From NCBI GenBank assembly GCA_016716665.1, contig JADJVH010000003.1, positions 62,001-126,000 on the forward strand: 64,000 nucleotides of DNA, written 5' to 3'. The stretch's first letter is position 1. Each line of letters starts with the position of its first letter. This document shows, piece by piece, positions 17,780-25,037 of the stretch. The DNA comes from Candidatus Opimibacter iunctus (GTDB taxonomy: Bacteria; Bacteroidota; Bacteroidia; Chitinophagales; Saprospiraceae). The position numbers and the translations under genes are program-made. The notes under the pieces were generated by a model. It saw only the letters and a list, made by a program, of their open reading frames with translations. It ran no database searches and was not told the origin of the DNA.

Positions 17780-19447
17780 TCATTTGAGGCTAGTGCGCAT
17801 CAGGGCCAGATGCCGGTTACCTTCTATAAGTACTGAATCTACCTGAATCCCGGGAAAATCAGGATATAGGTCGGTATCTACCAGATATATTGCTTCCGGG
17901 TCTGTGGCTGCGTCTACAGGCCTGATGATTTGTCCAGAATAAGCCGAGGTGTAAAACCTGGCAACCTGATGCGTAAAAGTCTCTTTATAAAGATACCATG
18001 TCTGCTGACCATACATTCCTGTAACACGCCTGCAGTCTTCGCGACATAGATTTACCGGATGGTCCTTCTCCCTGAGCGGCAAAACAATCACATTAAATAA
18101 TGATCGAACGACCAACAGGCAAATCGTAAACCACAAGAATGTCCTCCGCTCATCGTACCACATCGCCAGAAGACTGCCAGCCATCAAAACTGATCCGGCT
18201 ATCCACGCTACCACAATGCCTGGCAGCTCACGGACAGATTGAGATATGGGCATAAACACTGTAGCGATACATGCCAAGGCCGTAAGTCCTAGAAAAATAT
18301 ACCGGATGGTTTTCCACCAGGACTGACTGGTCTCTCTGGATTGGAGCAGTATATAATAACCCACCATGTTAAATAATGGGACAAACATCAGCACATACCT
18401 TGGATACACCTGCACAGATAGCCAGTATACAGGGAGGTTAGCAACAAGCATCCAGAAATTAAAACGGATGAATTCATGTTGACGCATCCATAACCTGAAT
18501 TGTGGATGGAAGGTCATGATGACCAGTAATGACCATGGCAGAAAATGATACGATTGCTCGAGTGGAAAAGTGAATATATGTGTAAAAGTCTTCCACAAGC
18601 CATGATGTGTACCTGTGCGCTGCATGGATTGATCCAGCAATATTCCAAAGACCTCCTGAAGATTGACCTGTGAAGCATACAGTACATAATATAACAATAC
18701 TGGAATGATGCCCAGGCCAATTCCAATCCAGTGATCCGCAGAGAATACCTTTCGTTTCAATACACCATGCAGTTGAAGCGCTGAGAGTATGGAAATCCCC
18801 TGGAACACGACAGCAGGAAGCCCTTTGAGTAAAAAGGCGATTGAAAAGAGGAAATAAGAAAGTATAAACAACGCCTTCCAGCGCTGTGCCTTTCCGAGTG
18901 TATAGAGGATCATAAAATTGAGGTAGATGATCCATGAAAAGCATATGTCAATAAGCCCAAGCATGCTATCCCATAAGAGAATCCTGCCACTGGTCAGCAG
19001 CATCATCGCCATCGTGAGGGCTGTCAGCTGGTCAAATTGCTTACGCACATAGTGGTACACTGTGTATGCAAAGAGTCCAAGGAAGATAAGGGTAGTTACC
19101 CGTGTAGGCCATTCACCAAAATAACCAAAAGCAGAAGAGACAAGGTAAATAAACCAATTGTATAAAGGAGGTTTATTGAAGTAAGCCTCTCCATTCAAAG
19201 TCGGTACGATAAAATTTCCGGAAAGCTTCATTTCAAAAGCCACGAGGCTCCTGATGGCTTCGTCTCCGATAAAAGCGATCATTCCAAGGTTAAGGAAAAA
19301 GGCAGGCAGGCAGAGCATGACGGCAAGCACCGCCATATGCCTCTCAGACATACTTACGATAAACCGACGATATATCCTGATCATAGCGCTCATTACTCCA
19401 GCAGCAAAGATGGCAATTATGTTATATCCAATACTACCTTCTACCAA
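17780..19447 (-). CDS. ArnT/PMT-like membrane glycosyltransferase
   Basis: A 555-residue membrane protein with about a dozen hydrophobic segments. The signature lies in the first periplasmic loop: GDEAIRSLVAFEMKLSG followed by NGEAYFNKPPLYNWF, which is the acidic-DE and N-K-P-P-L pattern of the ArnT/dolichyl-phosphate-mannose transferase family (GT83/GT39). These enzymes transfer a sugar from a polyprenyl-phosphate donor to lipid A or protein on the outer face. The start at 19447 could also be a Met about 21 residues in (19384). It precedes the flippase-like gene, so a lipid-linked sugar export or modification role for the pair is plausible. Confidence 0.85.
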   Translation of the reverse strand: MVEGSIGYNIIAIFAAGVMSAMIRIYRRFIVSMSERHMAVLAVMLCLPAFFLNLGMIAFIGDEAIRSLVAFEMKLSGNFIVPTLNGEAYFNKPPLYNWFIYLVSSAFGYFGEWPTRVTTLIFLGLFAYTVYHYVRKQFDQLTALTMAMMLLTSGRILLWDSMLGLIDICFSWIIYLNFMILYTLGKAQRWKALFILSYFLFSIAFLLKGLPAVVFQGISILSALQLHGVLKRKVFSADHWIGIGLGIIPVLLYYVLYASQVNLQEVFGILLDQSMQRTGTHHGLWKTFTHIFTFPLEQSYHFLPWSLLVIMTFHPQFRLWMRQHEFIRFNFWMLVANLPVYWLSVQVYPRYVLMFVPLFNMVGYYILLQSRETSQSWWKTIRYIFLGLTALACIATVFMPISQSVRELPGIVVAWIAGSVLMAGSLLAMWYDERRTFLWFTICLLVVRSLFNVIVLPLREKDHPVNLCREDCRRVTGMYGQQTWYLYKETFTHQVARFYTSAYSGQIIRPVDAATDPEAIYLVDTDLYPDFPGIQVDSVLIEGNRHLALMRTSLK

Positions 19448-19469
19448 CGGGAAGGGTGGATAAATAAAT

Positions 19470-19500
19470 TTGGCATTCAGTGTTCGATATAGTATATTTG
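19470..19500 (+). promoter_or_regulatory. Sigma-A-type promoter for the secreted-protein gene at 19629
   Basis: TTG at 19470-19472 (within ATTTGG) and TATATTTG at 19493-19500, separated by 20 bp, match the Bacteroidota TTG/TAnnTTTG promoter closely. The start site would be near 19507, giving a leader of about 120 nt before the ATG at 19629. Confidence 0.65.
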
Positions 19501-19628
19501 CTCAATCCGAATTTTTTTCCCGAGGTTTTTCAAGCAATTCCGTTTCAATCGAACATAGCTCACACTATGCACGGCACTGTCATGTCCGGATTTGAAATTG
19601 TATTTATTCACCAAACCAAATAGTTAGT

Positions 19629-20372
19629 ATGAAAAACCTTTTTATTACGTTCCTCCTGATGTCATGGACACTCCTCTCCGTCCAGGCACAGACTGATTAC
19701 ATGCAATGGGAAACACACCGGTTTAATGTCAAGATTGGCCATGAAGGTGATTTTGAAAAAGCCCTGGCTGCGCACAACAAGAAGTTTCACAATGCAGCCC
19801 CTTACAAGACGGGCATTTTCCAGTTGCATACCGGACCTAATTCAGGAGACTATGAACTGGCCATTGGCCCAATGACTTTTACACAACTTGAAGGCCGCCC
19901 CAGTGGCGAAGCTCATGATGCCGACTGGGCCAAAGTCATGGAACATGTAGCCTCTACCGGTGAATCTGTCTACTGGCGCATGGATAAGGATATCATGTAT
20001 AACCCAGCATCTGGAACTACCGGATTCAATACCAACAGATGGAGGTATTTTACCATCCTTCCTGGTGAACGTGACCGCTTTGAAGGACTGCTGAAACAAG
20101 TAGCGGAGGTATATGCTGCTAAAAAGTATGCAGCATCTTATTCAGTTTACTGGAAATGGGGTGCATCTGCTGGCCCGCATGCTTGTGTGGAAATCGGTAT
20201 GAAGAGCCTTGCCTATTTTGACCAGGGCAACACCTTCGATAAAGATTTTGAGGAAGTCCATGGATTCGGGTCACTCAACAAGTTTTACGACGAATTTGAA
20301 TTGTGCATAGACCGTACGAAAACTTATGATGAAATCGCAGAATTCATGCCTAACCTAAGCAGCGATTATTGA
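19629..20372 (+). CDS. Secreted protein of unknown function with two similar halves
   Basis: A 247-residue protein with a clear signal peptide (residues 1-20, ending VQAQ). The mature part has two regions of similar layout: FNVKIGHEGDFEKALAAHNK ending in LAIGPMTFTQ, and RYFTILPGERDRFEGLLKQV ending in VEIGMKSLAYF. This layout suggests two ferredoxin-like (dimeric alpha/beta-barrel) repeats. No active-site motif was recognised and the family is not known to me. It is a single gene with a promoter at 19470 and a terminator at 20411. Confidence 0.75.
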   Translation: MKNLFITFLLMSWTLLSVQAQTDYMQWETHRFNVKIGHEGDFEKALAAHNKKFHNAAPYKTGIFQLHTGPNSGDYELAIGPMTFTQLEGRPSGEAHDADWAKVMEHVASTGESVYWRMDKDIMYNPASGTTGFNTNRWRYFTILPGERDRFEGLLKQVAEVYAAKKYAASYSVYWKWGASAGPHACVEIGMKSLAYFDQGNTFDKDFEEVHGFGSLNKFYDEFELCIDRTKTYDEIAEFMPNLSSDY

Positions 20373-20410
20373 TTACGCTATTCATTACAATTTCAGATTA
20401 TAAGCCCTCT

Positions 20411-20440
20411 AAGAGCCGGAAGTTACCTTCCGGCTCTTTT
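20411..20440 (+). terminator. Intrinsic terminator after the secreted-protein gene
   Basis: A perfect 12-bp stem (AAGAGCCGGAAG and CTTCCGGCTCTT) with a TTAC loop and TTTT at the end, 39 nt after the stop codon at 20372. Confidence 0.9.
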
Positions 20441-20587
20441 ATTGTTGGTGGTTTTGCAACTATTGCCTCAACGATATGTTAAACAGGTATTACAGCCCTC
20501 TCCAGCATTTTAGCTGACCGCCACAAGCCCGATGGATTCTACTTCCCGCCTGGCGTATTTTTTTCTAACCATTTAATTCGATCTCGA

Positions 20588-21256
20588 ATGAATAAGTCGA
20601 ACTTATTTATCTATTTGATGATGCTCGCCATCATCACCTTTCCTTCCTGTAATACAAGCAACCAGACAAAAGGGGCTGTCATTGGTGCTGGTGCAGGTGC
20701 AGCCGCAGGAGCATTACTGGGCAAAGACAACAAAGCAGTAGCCATCATATTAGGAGCCGCCGTAGGAGGCGTAGCTGGTGGCTTGATCGGCAACTACATG
20801 GACAAGCAGGCCGCCAAAATCCAGGATGACCTTGAAGGGGCAACTGTAGAACGCGTTGGTGAAGGCATACTCATCACCTTTGATTCCGGGATCCTCTTTG
20901 ATATTGCATCCTACTCGCTCAAACCGGCTACCAGAAGCAATCTCGACAAACTATCGGTCACCATGGAAAAATATAATGAGACCGAAATAAGGGTGCTGGG
21001 GCATACAGACGATACAGGAACAGAAAAGTACAATGCAACCCTTTCTAAAAACAGAGCTGGAGCAGTCAATACCTACCTGGTTTCAAAAGGAGTTGCTTCA
21101 AGCAGATTGACCAATACAGGTTATGGTGAACTTGACCCGATAGCCACCAATGAAACCATTGAAGGCAGGGAAATGAACCGCCGCGTGGAAATCGTGATTG
21201 TAGCTGACAAAAAATTACAGCGTGCCGCTAAAAATGGCGATCTTACGATGGAATAA
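20588..21256 (+). CDS. OmpA-family outer-membrane lipoprotein with glycine zipper
   Basis: A 222-residue lipoprotein. The signal peptide ends in the lipobox F-P-S-C (Cys about residue 21). A glycine-zipper segment (GAVIGAGAGAAAGALLG and AVGGVAGGLIGNYMDK) follows, then an OmpA C-terminal peptidoglycan-binding domain with LFDIASYSLKP, VLGHTDDTG and NRRVEIVIV. It resembles YiaD-type proteins that tie the outer membrane to the peptidoglycan. No frameshift or oddity. The next small gene follows 90 nt downstream on the same strand. Confidence 0.9.
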   Translation: MNKSNLFIYLMMLAIITFPSCNTSNQTKGAVIGAGAGAAAGALLGKDNKAVAIILGAAVGGVAGGLIGNYMDKQAAKIQDDLEGATVERVGEGILITFDSGILFDIASYSLKPATRSNLDKLSVTMEKYNETEIRVLGHTDDTGTEKYNATLSKNRAGAVNTYLVSKGVASSRLTNTGYGELDPIATNETIEGREMNRRVEIVIVADKKLQRAAKNGDLTME

Positions 21257-21346
21257 CAACCTGAAAACTTTTCTCTTCAAAATAACGGTACCTGTGGAAA
21301 TCAAAACCACAGGCACCGGATTTTCAAATCCACTGAATTCAAAACT

Positions 21347-21565
21347 ATGAAACAAACCATCGGCATCCTGCTCATCGTAGCAGCATTGGTCCTGGGCTAT
21401 CTAGGCTATGACAAAATGAAAAACAGCAAAGCAGGGATTAAGATCGGCGATCTAGAAATCTCCGCCACGGACAAGCCATCAAATGAGCAAGCGTATATCC
21501 TCCTCGGGCTCGGGGCCGTTTGTCTGCTGGTCGGTGGCACTATGATATCCAGGGGCAAGTCCTAG
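21347..21565 (+). CDS. Small membrane protein, DUF3185-like
   Basis: 72 residues with two hydrophobic segments (about 5-20 and 49-65) around a short loop, KIGDLEISATDKPSNEQAY. The layout resembles DUF3185 inner-membrane proteins, with membrane spans at each end and a final GGTMISRG. Function is unknown. It probably shares a transcript with the OmpA-like lipoprotein 90 nt upstream. Confidence 0.65.
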   Translation: MKQTIGILLIVAALVLGYLGYDKMKNSKAGIKIGDLEISATDKPSNEQAYILLGLGAVCLLVGGTMISRGKS

Positions 21566-21673
21566 CAGGTAAACCGCTTCCTGTATTACGCTTGGCATGA
21601 GAGCCATAATGCCTCGTGTTTCGGTGTAAGATGACCGTTTAGTCATTGATGGTCACCGTAAACTCATTAATGC

Positions 21674-21704
21674 TTGTTGGATAAGGCATTACCTCCTACA
21701 TTTG
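21674..21704 (+). promoter_or_regulatory. Sigma-A-type promoter of a candidate small RNA
   Basis: TTG at 21674-21676 and TACATTTG at 21697-21704 with 20 bp between them match the Bacteroidota TTG/TAnnTTTG promoter. No ORF of reasonable length follows before the terminator at 21781, so it may drive a short noncoding RNA. Confidence 0.55.
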
Positions 21705-21710
21705 CCAAGC

Positions 21711-21809
21711 ATAACAAACAAGGATGGCCGGAAACCGGTAACAGGAAACCAAATTATTCAATCCAAAGCTGAACGACAAAAGGCTACCCATAGGTAGCCT
21801 TTTTTTTTT
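21711..21809 (+). ncRNA. Candidate small RNA of about 100 nt
   Basis: The stretch begins about 7 nt after a consensus promoter and ends at a strong intrinsic terminator. It contains a small hairpin, CCGG-AAA-CCGG, around 21730-21740, and an A-rich unstructured middle. The only ATG frame inside codes five residues (MAGNR then stop). No RNA family is recognised. It could instead be the end of the transcript from the upstream DUF3185-like gene. Confidence 0.4.
21781..21809 (+). terminator. Intrinsic terminator
   Basis: A perfect 8-bp stem AGGCTACC / GGTAGCCT with loop CATA, followed by nine Ts. It ends the candidate small RNA and any read-through from 21347-21565, and is 35 nt before the end of the convergent large gene. 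Confidence 0.9.
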
Positions 21810-21844
21810 AGCTGTATGTATTGCACACTCAATTACATGGAAGC

Positions 21845-23791
21845 TTATCTCAAAAGCGTCACATCACCCGTTATAAAAAACTCCTTACCCCGCTTGTTAG
21901 TCGCCCCCACCCGATACACATATACCCCAGGCATCATGCGCTCACTATTCAACGTCCCATCCCATCCCAGGTTGCTCTGTGCAGGTGTGATACCCTTGAT
22001 AGAATATACCAACTCTCCCCACCGGCTATAGATCTCAAAGTACTCTATCGAGGTGATCGACGGATCCGTCTGCGGAAACAGCATATCATTGACCCCATCC
22101 CCATTCGGAGAGAACACATTCGCGATATAGATATTACTGTTCAGCAACACCCGTATCTTCAATTCATCCGTATACAGGCATCCCTTTTCATCAATCCCGG
22201 ATAACTGGTATAGCTGATCATTCTCCGGATGGATCACCTGGTTTAACTGATCGCTTTGCAATAAATGGCCATCATCCCCACTCCAGTAAAAGGTATCCGG
22301 TACAAAACTCAACTGTGGCTTGATCACCACACTATCGCCTGCCAGGATCGTCTGGTCCGGGCCCAGGCTCAGGCTCTCACTGCTCGCTGACTTGATCTCT
22401 ACCTCCAGCTCTGTCTTGCAATTGTTCCCATCTGTCAGCTCCAGATGATACGTCCCCGCTCCCAGTCCATCTATGATATGCGGGAACACCGTGATCTGCT
22501 CCTGTGCGCCTCCATCGACTGCAATAAAGTATGGGCCGTTGCCTCCCATGATCCCCTGTATCGCGATCACTCCATCATGATCTCCTGGACATGTGATATC
22601 TACCCAACTCACGCCTGGGATCATCTCCTGGTAGTAAGCCACATTTACGATCTGGCTGGCCTTGCAACCCAATGCATCTTCTGCCACAAACTCATAGCTC
22701 CCCGCCTGTGTCACCTGCAGCGTGGTCTGGTACAAACTGTCATTACCCACTATCCAGAACGCCGTCACACTTCCCTTTGGATCATTCACCTGCCCCTGAA
22801 GGGTGATGTTATCATCCGGGCACAGGTCCACCGATAACGGCAGATTGCTCACCGAGATCGTGCATGCACAATCTGCACTCGCGATATCTATCGTAGTCGT
22901 GCACAATCCATTGCCACTCGATACTGATACCTGAAGAGGACTATTCAATGTTATGTTTTCTATCCGGTATTGGTTACCTCCCAGTGATACCACAGTGCCC
23001 TCGCTACTCGTCGGCACACCTGTCGTTGTCACCGTGGCCTCCCAGCTTTGAAGGTCGCCTGCACACTTCACCTCTGCTACCGTGATGGTCGGTGTAGCAA
23101 TCACATTCAGGTTCACCTCTGAAAAATCAGGGCATCCCGCTACCGCATTGCTCAGCGTATATCTGATCCGATACGTCCCCGCATCAGAACTGTTGGTCAC
23201 AAAACTTGATCCCGTGATCACCGCCGGCTTTGTACCTGCAGGAGCACTCACGATACTCCATGTCCCGGGCTCTCCGGTCAGCAGCAATGTATTCAGGTTC
23301 AAGGTGCCTGATTCACTGCACAAGCCCTGCAGAGGAGACGATACCGCCACACTAGGACAGGCACAGTTCCGGATCAGCAGGTTTACTCCTGTCGTGTCAT
23401 TCTTACACGGTGCTACCGCATTGTTGGTCGTATAGAAGATCGTATATGAGCCTGCCGTCAGTGTCGCCGGATTGATCTGGCTCGATCCTGTGATCGGCGC
23501 ATTGACCGTATCAGGGAAAAACCAGGTCCCTCCTGTATTCCCAAAGGTGATCAGCGCATCCAGATCTACCAAGGTATTGGCTGTATCGCAATACGTCTGT
23601 GTACCTGCATTCAATATATAGTACGCTCTCCCATCGATCGTGATCGTCACCGTCTCTGTTGCCGCAGGGCACACACCACCCTGATCCGTGGAGGTCAGCG
23701 TAAAGTTCACTGTCCCTGCTGTGATATCCGCAAGTGTCGGCGTATACGTCAGGTTCAGTGCCCCAGGATTTCCTATGGTGCCACTTCCCAC
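21845..23791 (-). CDS. Giant T9SS protein, copy A, C-terminal fragment (type-B sorting domain)
   Basis: The last third of a secreted protein of about 1900 residues. It includes two modules marked by C-x-C-P or C-x-C motifs (IRNCACPSVAV and SADCACTISVSN), an Ig/PKD-like region and a C-terminal gliding-motility-associated domain (CHU_C, TIGR04131-type). That domain has NVFSPNGDGVND, YSRWGELVY, WDG and MPGVYVYRV, and ends TGDVTLLR. Type-B domains direct export and surface attachment by the type IX system. The frame joins the middle fragment at the extra C near 23788-23790: copy B reads through cleanly there. It is almost identical in DNA to copy B at 27763-29934. Confidence 0.88.
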   Translation of the reverse strand: MGSGTIGNPGALNLTYTPTLADITAGTVNFTLTSTDQGGVCPAATETVTITIDGRAYYILNAGTQTYCDTANTLVDLDALITFGNTGGTWFFPDTVNAPITGSSQINPATLTAGSYTIFYTTNNAVAPCKNDTTGVNLLIRNCACPSVAVSSPLQGLCSESGTLNLNTLLLTGEPGTWSIVSAPAGTKPAVITGSSFVTNSSDAGTYRIRYTLSNAVAGCPDFSEVNLNVIATPTITVAEVKCAGDLQSWEATVTTTGVPTSSEGTVVSLGGNQYRIENITLNSPLQVSVSSGNGLCTTTIDIASADCACTISVSNLPLSVDLCPDDNITLQGQVNDPKGSVTAFWIVGNDSLYQTTLQVTQAGSYEFVAEDALGCKASQIVNVAYYQEMIPGVSWVDITCPGDHDGVIAIQGIMGGNGPYFIAVDGGAQEQITVFPHIIDGLGAGTYHLELTDGNNCKTELEVEIKSASSESLSLGPDQTILAGDSVVIKPQLSFVPDTFYWSGDDGHLLQSDQLNQVIHPENDQLYQLSGIDEKGCLYTDELKIRVLLNSNIYIANVFSPNGDGVNDMLFPQTDPSITSIEYFEIYSRWGELVYSIKGITPAQSNLGWDGTLNSERMMPGVYVYRVGATNKRGKEFFITGDVTLLR

Positions 23792-25037
23792 TCGTCTGCC
23801 AGTTGTGCACCGTATTGGTCCCTCCTGCTGTGCCTGTCAATATGATATTGTCCGGTGCACATACCGCACCATTGCTTCCTGCATCTGCATACGGCGAGCC
23901 TCGCAGTGTAAGTTGGAACAGTGCCGAGTCTACACAATTAGACAGGATCACTGATCGGATAAATCGCATAGTATATAATCCTGCATCCGCCTGGAAGCCA
24001 TCAAAATTACTGCCACTCAACGTCGCCGGATTTGCTCCCGGTGGCGTGCTTACCATCTGCCATGTCCCATTCACTCCCGGGCCTTCAAACGTTGCCATGT
24101 CTACAGTACCTGGTTCTGAGCACAATTGATACACTGCACTCGACAGCAACGCAGGACAACTGCAATCCGGTGCAGGTAACAGTATTGTTTGTGTACATCC
24201 CGTCGCCGTGATCTCCAGGTCAAACTGGATATCTGTATCAAACGGTATATCTTCTAATGCAAAACTATCTGTGCCTGCTATCTGTACCAACGTGCCTCCA
24301 CTCACCGTGATGACATCTGCATTGGAGGTAAACAGCAACTCATACGTCAGCGCCTGGTCATCACACAGGATATCATACACCAGCACCGCCGGCAGTGGAT
24401 TGACGATCGCCGTGATCGTATCTCTGTCTTCACAATTGCCCGATGCGGAGGTATACACATATTGCCATGTATCTCCATTGACAGGAACTACTGTCCCTGA
24501 GGCAGGAAGATTACCCGGCAATTTAAACCAGCCTCCGCTTCCCGGTACACCATTGAGCACCGCAGGGGTCAAGGCTGTTAAATTGATTGTTTCTCCCGCG
24601 CACACCACCGGATCAGCAGGACTCTGCAGGATAGGCAGTGGATATACCTGCAAGCCTATCGTAGTCCGTAAGCTGTAACAATTCGATCCCGGGTCAAGGG
24701 CTTCTACATAGTAGGTGGCATTGGCCGGAGTTACCGGTTGATAGGTAAGGCTATTCTGTAGAAAGGCCACACCACCACTTGGTACCGTATACCAGTTGGC
24801 CACCAGTCCCGGATCTACCGTCACCGACATCACCGGTGAAGTCTCATCTTCACACAGGCTATAGCCTGCAGCACCTGGCACAGGCTGGTTGAGTTGTGGA
24901 CAATTACAGTTGGGTGCTACAATCAGGAACGTATCACTGCATAGTGCTGTCGGATTGAAAAGCTCAATCGTCACGTTTGTATTATTCGGAATACCGGTCA
25001 CTGCATCCTGGCCACTCGCATTGTTGACCACCCACAC
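23511..25037 (-). CDS. Giant T9SS protein, copy A, middle fragment
   Basis: The middle of copy A, valid between about 25030 and 23789. It carries further C-x-C-P modules (APNCNCPQLNQPVPG, APDCSCPALLSS) each followed by an L-C-x-E/S motif some 15 residues on, and an Ig-like segment. The stretch before the first ATG and after 23789 is out-of-frame read-through. Compared with copy B, an extra C in the CCC at about 25029-25031 breaks its junction with the N-terminal fragment, and another breaks it at 23788-23790. Confidence 0.82.
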   Translation of the reverse strand: MWVVNNASGQDAVTGIPNNTNVTIELFNPTALCSDTFLIVAPNCNCPQLNQPVPGAAGYSLCEDETSPVMSVTVDPGLVANWYTVPSGGVAFLQNSLTYQPVTPANATYYVEALDPGSNCYSLRTTIGLQVYPLPILQSPADPVVCAGETINLTALTPAVLNGVPGSGGWFKLPGNLPASGTVVPVNGDTWQYVYTSASGNCEDRDTITAIVNPLPAVLVYDILCDDQALTYELLFTSNADVITVSGGTLVQIAGTDSFALEDIPFDTDIQFDLEITATGCTQTILLPAPDCSCPALLSSAVYQLCSEPGTVDMATFEGPGVNGTWQMVSTPPGANPATLSGSNFDGFQADAGLYTMRFIRSVILSNCVDSALFQLTLRGSPYADAGSNGAVCAPDNIILTGTAGGTNTVHNWQTSGKWHHRKSWGTEPDVYADTCGYHSRDSELYADLHGSGWCVPCGNRDGDDHDRWESVLYIECRYTDVLRYSQYLGRSGCADHLWEYRRDLVFP

